Shown here piece after piece: positions 41,433 through 50,381 of a stretch of 64,000 nucleotides of DNA. Each line of letters opens with the position of its first letter. The first letter of the stretch is position 1. This DNA is from a virus. The stretch is taken from IMG/VR virus record IMGVR_UViG_3300023174_000071, positions 1 to 64,000 of that record; one strand, given 5' to 3'. A model generated the notes under the pieces. That model searched no databases, was not told the DNA's origin, and was given only the letters and a program-made list of their open reading frames with translations. The position numbers and the translations under genes were made by a program.

Positions 41433-41807
41433 ATGGCTAGATTAAAAGATATTGCAAAAATTTCAACAACAATAGATGAACCAGATTTTTGGATTTGTAT
41501 AAAAGGAAGCGAAAAAAACTTAGGCGAAGTTCGAAAAACAAAGCCAGAAAAATCAACATCTTGGGCGGGAATAAAGGTGAAAGAAGAATATCTAGATCGT
41601 ATTCTTCCGAATTACCTGTTTTATGTTATGATGTATTTTTATAATTCCGGCATCTTTCGTCAACTTAGCATGGGAACGTTAGACTTACAGCATCTAAGAA
41701 TTGAAGATATAGGTTCAAAAATACAACTTGATATACCAGAATCTATAGAAAGCAAAGCATCTAGAAGATTTGTTTTAAATCAATTATTTAAATTTGCATC
41801 AAAATAG
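41433..41807 (+). CDS. HsdS-like half-domain protein with C-terminal sorting-type module
   Basis: 124 aa. RLKDIAKISTTIDEPDFWI at the start and VKEEYLDRILPNYLFYVMMYFYNSGIF, GTLDLQHLRIEDIGSKIQLDIP later resemble a target-recognition domain of a type I restriction specificity subunit. The C-terminus SKASRRFVLNQLFKFASK repeats the module found at the N-termini of 31095 and 32155. Too short to be a full HsdS. Could compete with host restriction subunits, which is inference. AGGAGTCCACCTC precedes the ATG. Confidence 0.6.
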   Translation: MARLKDIAKISTTIDEPDFWICIKGSEKNLGEVRKTKPEKSTSWAGIKVKEEYLDRILPNYLFYVMMYFYNSGIFRQLSMGTLDLQHLRIEDIGSKIQLDIPESIESKASRRFVLNQLFKFASK

Positions 41808-41848
41808 CAAAAGCCACGAAGGTTAACCCCCTCGTGGCTCTTATTTGT
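41808..41848. terminator. Rho-independent terminator, bidirectional
   Basis: AGCCACGA (41812-41819) pairs with TCGTGGCT (41832-41839), extended by GG/CC; flanked by AAAA and TTATTTGTTT. Lies between convergent genes 41433 (+) and 41863 (-). Confidence 0.85.
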
Positions 41849-41862
41849 TTTTGGTTAATTTA

Positions 41863-42936
41863 TCAGGTTGAAGTTTTAATGTCGGCCTGATTCTGAATTT
41901 CAATAATTCGATCCTTCACCAAGTCTCGAATCTTCAACATGTTTTCAATATGCTTACAGCCAATAATCTTTGAGAAGAAGAACATTTGAAGTTCAGGATT
42001 TAGATTATTGAAAAACACATGAACATTACTGCATTGCTGTGCAGTCCATTCGTTTTCTGCAGCGTGAGAAGTTAGCTTACGAACCAACGTGGTGACGTTT
42101 TCTGCATCGTCAAAATTAATCTTCGAAATGATATCTGGATTATTAAGAATATCTTCGGCTTGAACGATAAACTTATAATTCTTAATAAATGAAACTAGAG
42201 AGGATGCCGCATCCGGTCCAACGAATCCGCTTGCAATAGCGTAGACCATATCGTTAACCGCTCCGTTCTTAACCAAATCTTTTCCTTTAAGTGAGCGATT
42301 AAGTCGATCCCAGCTTCGCATACTTGGAGTGATCGTTCCCGATTCTACTTGATTTGTTTCTCGTAGATGCTCAGGATGATTTCGAATAAAATCAATAAGA
42401 ACTGGAGAAAGCTCATTCTTCTCCGCCCAACTGATCCACTGAGAAGTCTCCACGGTCAAATCAGCAATCCAAAAGCGGTCAAGAAGTGCGGAGTCCATTT
42501 CGGAAATAGAATAATTGTTGCCGGTATTTACCGCAGCAATAACTCGAGTTTGAGGGTGAAGATAAATTGGAAGACCATCTGGACCGTTACCCAAACAGCG
42601 ATCCAAGATAACTTGGAAGAAAGAATTCATGACACTAGGAAGTGCTCGATTTAGTTCATCGAGCATGATAACTACAGGCTCACGGCTTGCTCGCATAAAC
42701 CAAGAAGGAAGAGCGAAAGAAGAAACGCCAGTATCTTTAATCTTTTCCAAGTCAGGGTATCCGACAACATCTCCTTCCTGCATCGTTGAAGCTCGGACAT
42801 CAACGAATGGGAGTTTAAGATTTTGCGCTACTCGATAGCCAAGCTGGCTTTTTCCAATTCCATGTTCGCCACGAACTAGAACCGCAATTTCAGCGGGGAG
42901 ATTTAGAATAACTTGCTCAATCGTTTCAGCGTTCAT
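41863..42936 (-). CDS. MoxR-family AAA+ ATPase
   Basis: 357 aa. Walker A RGEHGIGKSQLGY near 22-34, Walker B PVVIMLDELNRA near 88 and sensor 1 RVIAAVNTGNNYSISEMDSALLDRF near 130. This is the cofactor type that pairs with VWA proteins to remodel or insert metals; the VWA gene at 43009 lies directly upstream in the same unit. Confidence 0.92.
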   Translation of the reverse strand: MNAETIEQVILNLPAEIAVLVRGEHGIGKSQLGYRVAQNLKLPFVDVRASTMQEGDVVGYPDLEKIKDTGVSSFALPSWFMRASREPVVIMLDELNRALPSVMNSFFQVILDRCLGNGPDGLPIYLHPQTRVIAAVNTGNNYSISEMDSALLDRFWIADLTVETSQWISWAEKNELSPVLIDFIRNHPEHLRETNQVESGTITPSMRSWDRLNRSLKGKDLVKNGAVNDMVYAIASGFVGPDAASSLVSFIKNYKFIVQAEDILNNPDIISKINFDDAENVTTLVRKLTSHAAENEWTAQQCSNVHVFFNNLNPELQMFFFSKIIGCKHIENMLKIRDLVKDRIIEIQNQADIKTST

Positions 42937-43008
42937 GTTTCTCTACTCCAACAATTACAGGTTCAGAATAACTTACAGTTTGTCTTGAGTCAACAAAATA
43001 GTTTGCAA

Positions 43009-44319
43009 TCAATCCATCTTGATTAAGATATCTCTAGAATCTTTTTCAAACTCAAGTTCTCGATTAGGCGTAATAACAAATGCTCTGCGATAATTTGCGG
43101 GAGAAGGTTTAAAGCTTCCACCGTCAGTCATAATAATCATTCCATCAAATCGCTTTTCTTTCAAAAAGTGTTCATGGCAAACTTGAAATGAAGTTCCGCC
43201 ATAGCGAGTCCTTTTTGCTGGAATCTGAGAACCTTTCTTCCAAACAACTTCTGACTCTTCATCAACAGCGCAATCAAAATGGAAAATATGGAAAGAAGTT
43301 AGCTTGGACAATTTATTTAATTCGGCAAACATAAGATCCAGTTCATCATCCGACACAGAGCCGGATTGATCGATATAAACTGCAATCTTTGGATGATAAA
43401 GAGTTTTCATTCCAGAATAAATTCCTGGATATTTCTTATTCACTCGATGGATAGAATTTTCTCGCTCCGCTCGAAATGACATTCCGACAAAATTGCGAAG
43501 GATGTTTTTCCAATCAATCTTTCCAAACGCAAAATTTTGAATATCTTTTTTAATTTCAGCCGCAACATTTCCCCAACGACCTTTAGCTCGGGCATCTTCA
43601 ATCGCTTCTCGGATGATGCTTCGAATTTTTGCATTCATATATTCCGGATTAGATGAACCCTCACCTTCTCCTTCTTGCGACTCACCACCCCATTCTTCAT
43701 GGGAATCAAAATAAATATTTTCATTACACAAGTGATTCTTGATATCCTCGTCTTCCATGAGCATCTTAAAGTATTGTTCGGATGCAAGCTTCGGAGGCAT
43801 TGACACGATAAGGTCAGATAGTTTTTGATTCAAAGCAGAAACTTCGGAATCAGAAGAAGCATTAAGCTTCAAACTTCGTCCCGGTTTAAAGCCACATTCC
43901 GGCATCAACTCATCAGGAATTACACTGTTAATGTAAAGATCTGTGGCGATATTCCAAACTTTGTGCGGCTCAAGTTTCCGACCAAGAGAGAGGTGCCCCA
44001 AACAAACATGATAAATTTCATGCATAAGAATGCCGTAAATCTTTTTACGTTGTTCTTTGATTGCAGCAAATGGCCCAAGAAACAGGGGGTTATAAAAAAG
44101 ATAAAGGCAATCATCTTTAATTCCAACGCCGATAGTTGGAAGATTGAAATCCACTCGCTTATTCATCCGGCGAATAATATCGGAAAAGAAACAATACTCC
44201 GAACGCATAGTAATAAGAAATGCATCCAAATCGAAATTATTGGCATGACGTACCAATTCTTCCATGGACATATTTTCAAATTCAACATGCTTGTAAGTTT
44301 CTGGAATTTTTGAAGACAT
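43009..44319 (-). CDS. VWA-like metallopeptidase-type protein (DUF2201-like)
   Basis: 436 aa from the ATG at 44319 (GGAGAG upstream). N-terminal half has the zinc motif MHEIYHVCLGH near 110 (H-E-x-x-H). The C-terminal half is a von Willebrand A-like domain with KIAVYIDQSGSVSDDEL near 330 (MIDAS D-x-S-x-S) and later MIIMTDGGS. Matches DUF2201 proteins that accompany MoxR ATPases. In large phages these pairs are common; targets unknown. Confidence 0.9.
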   Translation of the reverse strand: MSSKIPETYKHVEFENMSMEELVRHANNFDLDAFLITMRSEYCFFSDIIRRMNKRVDFNLPTIGVGIKDDCLYLFYNPLFLGPFAAIKEQRKKIYGILMHEIYHVCLGHLSLGRKLEPHKVWNIATDLYINSVIPDELMPECGFKPGRSLKLNASSDSEVSALNQKLSDLIVSMPPKLASEQYFKMLMEDEDIKNHLCNENIYFDSHEEWGGESQEGEGEGSSNPEYMNAKIRSIIREAIEDARAKGRWGNVAAEIKKDIQNFAFGKIDWKNILRNFVGMSFRAERENSIHRVNKKYPGIYSGMKTLYHPKIAVYIDQSGSVSDDELDLMFAELNKLSKLTSFHIFHFDCAVDEESEVVWKKGSQIPAKRTRYGGTSFQVCHEHFLKEKRFDGMIIMTDGGSFKPSPANYRRAFVITPNRELEFEKDSRDILIKMD

Positions 44320-44379
44320 AATCTCTCCTCTATTCAAAGAGAGTCTATCCAGAGAACTTCAAATGGTCAAGAAACTTTC

Positions 44380-44622
44380 TTAATCTCGCTTAGAGTGCAT
44401 CATGAATTCATAAACATCAAGAATATCTCTGGCTGCACCATTGATTTTTGATTCAACCCAATCATCAAGGTCAGAGTTATTGTCGATTTTTTCTAGCAAT
44501 TCAGAGCAGTGTTCGACCAATGCACGAAGAGAGGTGACGGACATATAGCTTCCATCTCGATCTTCATTTTCGAGATTTTGAGCTTTCTTGAGAAGTAGAC
44601 TGATTTTAGTTTTGCGTTCCAT
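44380..44622 (-). CDS. Hypothetical protein, 80 aa
   Basis: Helical, acidic and polar (KAQNLENEDRDGSYMSVTSLRALVEHCSELL). Three nt separate it from the upstream gene at 44625. No family recognised. Confidence 0.6.
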   Translation of the reverse strand: MERKTKISLLLKKAQNLENEDRDGSYMSVTSLRALVEHCSELLEKIDNNSDLDDWVESKINGAARDILDVYEFMMHSKRD

Positions 44623-44624
44623 AT

Positions 44625-45152
44625 CTAAATCTTTTGTTTTAGCAGAAATTTTTTATTAAAAAGATGACGAATCATCTGAGACCGCTCCTCAGCCTTCTGT
44701 TCGGAATCTTTTGGTCGCAAAACTTTCTTGCAAAACTTCTTTGTAGAAATCTTTGCTGATTGAGTTTTCCCTGCCAATCCAACTTTTTTCATTTCTACAA
44801 TAACGGCTTCGGTGGAAAGTTTAACATTTTTCATATCTTCTTTTTTCCAACCAAACCCCATTCCGTCCACATGAAGCTGGAAAACCCCGTAAGATTTTTT
44901 GCCAGGAGAAACGGCTTCCGGATCGAAACGGCTTTCTGCAAAAGAATTAACTAGAAGTCCGACAATTTCTTCTTTCTTTAATCCTTGTTCGATGGCCACT
45001 TCTTCTATTTGGCAAGCAATTTTCTTTTGGTCATATGTCACAAGTAAATTCTGACAAGGAGAATTATTTAGATATTCAAAGTACTCTTTTGTATATAATG
45101 CTCCTGAAGGAGCATAAGCATTAGAGATTATAAAGGCTAACAGGATAAACAT
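44625..45152 (-). CDS. Lysozyme-like/SLT transglycosylase-like secreted protein
   Basis: 175 aa from the ATG at 45152, with GGAGAG upstream. Signal peptide MFILLAFIISNAYA. The lysozyme-like core has VNSFAESRFDPEAVSPGKKSYGVFQLH with a Glu-Ser pair and the SYGVFQL motif of SLT enzymes. Predicted to cut peptidoglycan in the periplasm. The C-terminus is very basic. Alternative GTG/ATG at 45239 is less likely. Confidence 0.8.
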   Translation of the reverse strand: MFILLAFIISNAYAPSGALYTKEYFEYLNNSPCQNLLVTYDQKKIACQIEEVAIEQGLKKEEIVGLLVNSFAESRFDPEAVSPGKKSYGVFQLHVDGMGFGWKKEDMKNVKLSTEAVIVEMKKVGLAGKTQSAKISTKKFCKKVLRPKDSEQKAEERSQMIRHLFNKKFLLKQKI

Positions 45153-45412
45153 CTTATCTCTCCAGTTTATTCTTTTAGTCTTTAGAGTGATTATCTTTTT
45201 TCTTAAGGAGTGTAGAGTGGTGAGTGACAAGTAGATCACTATGTCTCCGTTTTAGACTTGTCAAGATCTAAAGTTTATGTTTTATAACTCTTTCTATTAG
45301 CACATTTTATGTTTAACCAGCTTGTAGATAGATTTTAGCGTGGAAATTTTTTATTGGCGCTGGTTCTGTTTCCCGGCAAAAATAAATTTTTCACACAACA
45401 AGAAAAAAATCA

Positions 45413-45441
45413 TTGACGGAATGAGTGCGGTCAGATAGTTT
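45413..45441 (+). promoter_or_regulatory. Sigma-70-type promoter
   Basis: TTGACG at 45413-45418, 17-nt spacer, TAGTTT at 45436-45441, about 50 nt upstream of the ATG at 45490. Confidence 0.5.
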
Positions 45442-45489
45442 CTTCTTGTCAGCGGTAAGCTGAACAAAAAAACTAGACTGGAGAAAGAA

Positions 45490-46896
45490 ATGAACGCCGA
45501 AACTGTTCCCACTCACTCTATTGTTAATTCTGCTGGAGATGCTGTTCGCGTTGGTGTTGGAACAGATCTATTTCCACTTCTTTCTTCTCCGGAATTTTCT
45601 TACACCAAGGGTTTCCGAATCGTTGAACTTTCCAAGGTGAACACTACGCAGGATGGGGATACGGTTTCGGCAGTTTCGATTGACCGCCAAGAGCGTCAGC
45701 GAAATTCTCTTGAAAACTTTGGCCAAAAGCACGGCTTGAATCTTAAGGGGTTTGCTTGGGCTCAACCTGTTGTTGCCCGTGGAATCCGAATCACCAAGGA
45801 TGGCGATGAACGTTTTCTCGCTTCTCGTGAGGCTCACAATCAGCGCAACTTGGTAGAAGAAGATCTTTTGTCGGTAGCCACCGCTGTTGATGCGGAAAAG
45901 CGAGAGGATGTTACGGTTGGCACAAAAGAACTTTCTATGTCTGAAGATGGTCGTTTGATTTATTCGGGTGGTCAGACCATTCTTGAAGAACCGGGTATGA
46001 ATAGTCTTCTTTCTTTTGTTAATGATGTTCTTCCCCGTTCCGGCTCTCTGATGCGAATTCTTTCCGCTAAGGAACGTGCGAATCTTTTTAATCAGCAAAT
46101 TGCGAAGGTTACCGATAATCGTCCGTTTGTTCTCCGTACTCGCCAAGATGCTGGTGGAAACCGAACCACTTATGCGGCAGTTACCTCTGGGTATGCAGCT
46201 TGCGATGCGAATTATGTTTGTCGAGATGTTGCTAAGGCTGTAAAGGGAATGGGTTTGCGAGGAGAGGTTGCTTACAATCCAAACTCTACACTTCTTCAGA
46301 TTAATGGCGGAATCCACGCTGAAAATGTTGTTGATTTTGGTGCGGGTGATGCTTTCCGTGCGGGGCTTTGGTTCCGAACGGGTGATGCTCGAAATTCAAA
46401 CTTTAGCGGCGGCATTTTCGTTGAGCGTAACCTTTGCCGTAACTTTATTGTTCTTAGTTACGATCAGGTAAAGACTCTTTCTATTCGTCACTTTGGAAAG
46501 GGTTTTTACGACCGAGTTCAGAAGGGCGTAGAGAAGCTTGTTCCTCAAGTTGAAGAAATGCTTCAGATTTTTTGCAACGATTGGGGTCTCTTGCGTAAGG
46601 TTGAGATTGGTCAAGTTTATAAGTGCGAAGAGAATGGTCGCTCTCTTGATGCCCTCTCTGCTTTGCGTTCTATCTCTATGGAACGAGAGTTGGATAAGCT
46701 TACTATCGGTCAGAAGGAACGTGAAAAGGTTCTGGTCGCTGCTTACCAACAGGAACCGGGAGATACTCTTGCTGACCTTGTTAATGCCGTAACTCGTGCT
46801 CATGAATTTGTGGAAATTGATCAGCGTCATGAGTGGGAAGTTGCGGGTGGTCAACTTATGAATCGCCTCACGAAGATGGCTCTCGTCGCAAATTAA
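45490..46896 (+). CDS. DUF932-like phage protein, strongly expressed
   Basis: 468 aa, with GGAGAAAGAA before the ATG. Alpha/beta throughout; TYAAVTSGYAACDANYVCRDVAKAV near 220 and AGLWFRTGDARNSNFSGGIFVERNLC near 295 recall DUF932-type proteins of phages and plasmids, though the match is only by eye. Codons are visibly biased to CGT, CTT, GGT, GTT and ACC compared with neighbours, suggesting high expression. It has its own promoter and terminator. Function unknown. Confidence 0.68.
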   Translation: MNAETVPTHSIVNSAGDAVRVGVGTDLFPLLSSPEFSYTKGFRIVELSKVNTTQDGDTVSAVSIDRQERQRNSLENFGQKHGLNLKGFAWAQPVVARGIRITKDGDERFLASREAHNQRNLVEEDLLSVATAVDAEKREDVTVGTKELSMSEDGRLIYSGGQTILEEPGMNSLLSFVNDVLPRSGSLMRILSAKERANLFNQQIAKVTDNRPFVLRTRQDAGGNRTTYAAVTSGYAACDANYVCRDVAKAVKGMGLRGEVAYNPNSTLLQINGGIHAENVVDFGAGDAFRAGLWFRTGDARNSNFSGGIFVERNLCRNFIVLSYDQVKTLSIRHFGKGFYDRVQKGVEKLVPQVEEMLQIFCNDWGLLRKVEIGQVYKCEENGRSLDALSALRSISMERELDKLTIGQKEREKVLVAAYQQEPGDTLADLVNAVTRAHEFVEIDQRHEWEVAGGQLMNRLTKMALVAN

Positions 46897-46917
46897 CAAT
46901 TTCTGAAAAGATTGTTT

Positions 46918-46956
46918 AAGGCCGACAATGCTTAATTGCTTGTCGGCTTTTTCTTT
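46918..46956 (+). terminator. Rho-independent terminator
   Basis: GCCGACA (46921-46927) pairs with TGTCGGC (46941-46947), followed by TTTTTCTTTTT. Confidence 0.88.
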
Positions 46957-47025
46957 TTCAGATGGTTGTTTTCCAAAATCTAATGTTGCATGGGGGCTGT
47001 CAATCAAAAGAGGATTGCAGGGGAT

Positions 47026-48576
47026 ATGTGGGCTTTTTTATTTTTATTATTGGTAGGATGTTCTGAGAATCAGCTAAGACAAATTCAGCATACGGAACCG
47101 AATATATCTGTAACTCCGGTAGATATTGATTTTGGAACAGTAAATGTTTCCGAACCCGATAATCAAATCTTTCAGGAAGTTGAAGTTGAAAATAAAGGAA
47201 ATGAAACATTAGAAATAAGATCTATTTCTTTTGAATCTCCTCAGTCTTTATTTTCAATTACTCAACCGGATTCTTATTCTTTAGAACCATTAGAAAAGAC
47301 ATCCTTTTTAATTTTTTATAACCCTCAGTCTTTTTCTTCCGACTTTTCTACTTTGACAGTTTTCTCAAATGATCCGGAAACTTCAAAGCTTGATATTTCT
47401 TTAAAAGGTCAAGGTGGCGCTCCATCCATTCTTGTGGAACCAGAGTCTGCAGATTTTAATCAAACTCCAGTAGGCTGTTCCGACCAGATGACCGTAAAGA
47501 TATCAAATGTTGGAAACGTTCAATTATCTATTGATTCAATTGATTTTTTCGTTTCTTATCCAGAAGATATGTCTATCGATACAGCTTTAATTGACCCTTC
47601 TTTGTTCCCTATGGTCATTCAGCCTTTAGAATATATTGAGCTTCCAGTTAAATATATTCCAGATGATACCTTAATTGACTCTTCTTTCTTAAAGATAGAA
47701 TCTGATGATCCAGCAAGACCGGTTGTTTTTTCGGAACAATTTGGAGAGGGCGTTTATACAAATTGGAAAAAAGATATCTTTGAGAAAGATAGCACGCCGG
47801 TTTCTGACATCTTATTCGTAATCGACAACTCGGGTTCAATGGCTGAAGAACAAGCAAATATGGCGACAAACTTTGATTACTTTATGAATGCCTTAACTGC
47901 ATTATCTGTCGATTACCATATTGCAGTTATAACGACCGATTCTCCAGTTTTCAGAGGCCCCATTATTACAAATTTAAATCCAGATCCTATTTCAGAATTC
48001 GCTTATCAGGTTCAAGCTGGAACGAATGGTAGTTCATATGAAATGGGAATTGAAATGGCTTATCTTGCAACAAAAAGCGGAGGTCAAGCCTCTCCGGGTT
48101 CCTCTTTCTTTAGAAGCGCAGCTTATTTTTCAATCATCTTTATTTCCGATGAGGAAGATTCTTCTCCAAAATCTCATATGGATTATCTTTCCCATTTTCA
48201 ATCTTTAAAGGCAGCATCAAATTTAATTGTTTCTCACGCTATAGCTGGAGATTACCCATACGGATGTTCTACCGCCACATTTGGTGAGGGATATTTTGAA
48301 TTAGTAAATGATATGTCTGGTGATTTTCTTTCAATCTGCTCTTCTAGTTGGGGCGTCGGAATGGAATCTCTAGCCGTACAGGCCGCTGGGACTTCAACAT
48401 TTGTTTTATCAGATCAGCCAATTGAAGATTCCATTTCTGTATCTATTGATGGAGTGGACATATCTTTAGGTTGGATATATGATGTATCCTCAAATTCTAT
48501 TGTTTTTTCTTCGGGTTATGAACCTCAAGAAGGTCAAACAGTAGAAGTTAACTACGCCGTTAGAGAAGAATGCTAA
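47026..48576 (+). CDS. Lipoprotein with immunoglobulin-like repeats and von Willebrand A domain
   Basis: 516 aa from the ATG at 47026 (AGGGG upstream). The signal MWAFLFLLLVGC ends in a lipobox. Two beta-sandwich repeats follow (VDIDFGTVNVSEPDNQ and SADFNQTPVGCSDQM), as in choice-of-anchor D or ASH-type domains. A VWA domain starts DILFVIDNSGSMAEEQ near 262 with its MIDAS and a later FISDEEDSSP. Such proteins are typical of predatory and myxobacterial-type cell surfaces. On a phage it may alter host adhesion or block reinfection; inferred. Confidence 0.86.
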   Translation: MWAFLFLLLVGCSENQLRQIQHTEPNISVTPVDIDFGTVNVSEPDNQIFQEVEVENKGNETLEIRSISFESPQSLFSITQPDSYSLEPLEKTSFLIFYNPQSFSSDFSTLTVFSNDPETSKLDISLKGQGGAPSILVEPESADFNQTPVGCSDQMTVKISNVGNVQLSIDSIDFFVSYPEDMSIDTALIDPSLFPMVIQPLEYIELPVKYIPDDTLIDSSFLKIESDDPARPVVFSEQFGEGVYTNWKKDIFEKDSTPVSDILFVIDNSGSMAEEQANMATNFDYFMNALTALSVDYHIAVITTDSPVFRGPIITNLNPDPISEFAYQVQAGTNGSSYEMGIEMAYLATKSGGQASPGSSFFRSAAYFSIIFISDEEDSSPKSHMDYLSHFQSLKAASNLIVSHAIAGDYPYGCSTATFGEGYFELVNDMSGDFLSICSSSWGVGMESLAVQAAGTSTFVLSDQPIEDSISVSIDGVDISLGWIYDVSSNSIVFSSGYEPQEGQTVEVNYAVREEC

Positions 48577-48607
48577 TTTTTAGAAAAGCAATGATAGGAG
48601 ATATATA

Positions 48608-48976
48608 ATGTCAAAACGACTTCTAGGTGTTATGGTTAAGGGTCCAAAGGTTCTCGACAAATCACGAGTTCCTTATGCTATCAAGCAGGCCGCAAAGAAA
48701 GCTCCATTTGAATTTGATGAGCAGAAAGTTGCTTGGGGCGCTCAGGTTGTTCAAGAATTTATTTCTTTTTGGGAAAACCCAACGCATCTAGACGTTGTGA
48801 AGATGCCAGATCCTGACGATAGCAAGAGCGTTATTTTATTTGCTGGCGATTCTGTAGAAGTTCAGATGGGCTCTGCGGGTAAGCTGGAATATCAGCATGA
48901 ACCAAAGGGTCGGGCTTATCAAATTCTCCGAACCTCAATGCTAGCAGGATTTCTTCCTCTATTTGGTTTGCGCTAG
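48608..48976 (+). CDS. Hypothetical protein, 122 aa
   Basis: Basic N-terminus (KRLLGVMVKGPKVLDKSRVPYAIKQAAKK), then a folded domain with EFISFWENPTHLDVVKM. AGGAGATATATA precedes the ATG. Overlaps the convergent cupin gene by 18 nt. No family recognised. Confidence 0.65.
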   Translation: MSKRLLGVMVKGPKVLDKSRVPYAIKQAAKKAPFEFDEQKVAWGAQVVQEFISFWENPTHLDVVKMPDPDDSKSVILFAGDSVEVQMGSAGKLEYQHEPKGRAYQILRTSMLAGFLPLFGLR

Positions 48977-49237
48977 TTTTTTAATTTCAACAACAAGTGG
49001 CTCCGAACCTTTTATAACTCGGTGCCACGTTCCTTGAGGGATGAAGATTTGTTCTTCGTCCCTTAAGTTTTTTGGAAGTTCATTATCGAATTGTAATTTC
49101 CATCCGCCACATTTCTTGATGGTAACGATTCGATCTTCTAAGTCTGTATGCCAAATTAGTTCTTGAGATGGAGTTGTTGGATCGAATGTTCTTTCCAGAA
49201 CTCCATTTTCATTTCTTTCTTTGAATGGAAAATTCAT
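48959..49237 (-). CDS. Small cupin-like protein
   Basis: 92 aa. Beta-strands with W-H-T-D at one end and PQGTWHRVIKGSEPLVVEI near the C-terminus, matching cupin motif 2 (P-x-G-x-x-H). One-domain cupins bind metal or small molecules. Convergent with 48608. Confidence 0.7.
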   Translation of the reverse strand: MNFPFKERNENGVLERTFDPTTPSQELIWHTDLEDRIVTIKKCGGWKLQFDNELPKNLRDEEQIFIPQGTWHRVIKGSEPLVVEIKKLAQTK

Positions 49238-49249
49238 TTGGCTAAAATT

Positions 49250-49900
49250 TTACCAATTTGGTGGAAATCTGCAAGCCCAATATCCGGCGGTTGTTTTATC
49301 TTTCTTTGCTTTGCAGTTATGTCTTGCTCTAAAACTTTTTCTTGCCTTAGCGTTACCCGCTCTTGTTTTTAGATTCGGATCGCCAAATGTGATTCGCTTT
49401 ACTCTGTCGCCATCTTTAACATAAACAACAGATTTTTTCTTTCCATATCCAGGTTCGCCCTTTCTTATGTATCTTGGCTTATTGATGGAAACATTTTTTC
49501 CTTTATATTCCGCCGCAATCTTAAGCATTTCATCTTCGTTTTCTAAAGCAATTGGGCAATCGAGAGGAACGAGTTGACCTTCATATTCGGCAAACTTTCC
49601 AAAATCACTATCTAAAATTTCATGGCTAGATTTGTCTACGATGAGTTTGCCTTGTTCAACCATTTCTCTGGCTTCATTAATTAGATAGAAGTGACTCTCT
49701 GAAAATTCTCTAAAAACAGGATCGGTGAGGGGGATATCATTTTCTAAATGGTAAGCTAAACCATCTGAAAATGAAGCGGTCTTATCGAGTAGTATGATAT
49801 TGCGACCGTTACCGTCTAAAATTCCCTGAAGAAGTAAAGCTTCTTTTTTAAGATCTGCTTGTTTTAGAAATTGAATAAGATGATTTATTTTTTCTTTCAT
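49250..49900 (-). CDS. Phage protein with DUF5872-like C-terminus and N-terminal helical module
   Basis: 216 aa from the ATG at 49900. Residues 1-26 (KEKINHLIQFLKQADLKKEALLLQGILDG) belong to the recurrent Leu-rich module. The C-terminus has GDPNLKTRAGNAKARKSFRARH, NCKAKKDKTTAGYWAC, a Cys/Lys motif I have seen in virion-associated proteins of phages and large eukaryotic viruses. Possible virion component; unproven. Confidence 0.72.
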   Translation of the reverse strand: MKEKINHLIQFLKQADLKKEALLLQGILDGNGRNIILLDKTASFSDGLAYHLENDIPLTDPVFREFSESHFYLINEAREMVEQGKLIVDKSSHEILDSDFGKFAEYEGQLVPLDCPIALENEDEMLKIAAEYKGKNVSINKPRYIRKGEPGYGKKKSVVYVKDGDRVKRITFGDPNLKTRAGNAKARKSFRARHNCKAKKDKTTAGYWACRFPPNW

Positions 49901-49949
49901 TTTTGATTCCTCAACTAATATAGTTAGGAATATAGATAGGAGATTTATA

Positions 49950-50309
49950 ATGCTTGAAAAACTCGTAAAAATTGCAAACCGTCTTGACCAACTTGGCGAA
50001 ACCAAGCTTGCCGATGAAGTCGATGCGCTTGTTCGTAAGATCGCTAGCGACCTTCATAAGGGTATGAAGAAGGATGGTGAGATTCTAGAAATTGGAACGC
50101 ACATCGTTCACCCCGGAGAAACCCTTGGCCAAATTACAATTGATCGTAGAGGATCTTTTTCTGAAGTTACGGTTGAAGATAATTTAAAGCTAAATCCAGG
50201 TCTTAATCCTTCTAAATTACAGATAGGTAAAGAAATTAAAGTTTGGCAATCTTCTGCGTTTGAAGGCGGTGTTCCAGTAGAAGGAATGGAGCCTCTTCCA
50301 GAAGTATAA
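49950..50309 (+). CDS. LysM-domain protein with N-terminal helical module
   Basis: 119 aa. Residues 1-36 (LEKLVKIANRLDQLGETKLADEVDALVRKIAS) are the clearest copy of the recurrent module. A LysM domain follows (VHPGETLGQITIDRRG, LKLNPGLNPSKLQIGKEIKV). LysM binds peptidoglycan, so this could be a virion baseplate or cell-wall-associated protein. AGGAGATTTATA precedes the ATG. Confidence 0.85.
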   Translation: MLEKLVKIANRLDQLGETKLADEVDALVRKIASDLHKGMKKDGEILEIGTHIVHPGETLGQITIDRRGSFSEVTVEDNLKLNPGLNPSKLQIGKEIKVWQSSAFEGGVPVEGMEPLPEV

Positions 50310-50322
50310 TTTTTATTTTTTA

Positions 50323-50360
50323 AGCATGCTTGATTATAAAATTAAGCATGCTTTTCTTTT
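50323..50360 (+). terminator. Rho-independent terminator
   Basis: AAGCATGC (50323-50330) with GCATGCTT (50347-50354), followed by TTCTTTTG. Both arms are also self-complementary. Confidence 0.8.
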
Positions 50361-50381
50361 GTAAAAAGTAAAATCTCCAAC

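Noticed and set aside
45568-46317. 249-aa minus-strand open frame inside the DUF932-like gene
   Set aside because: A shadow frame kept open by the strong codon bias of the real plus-strand gene.
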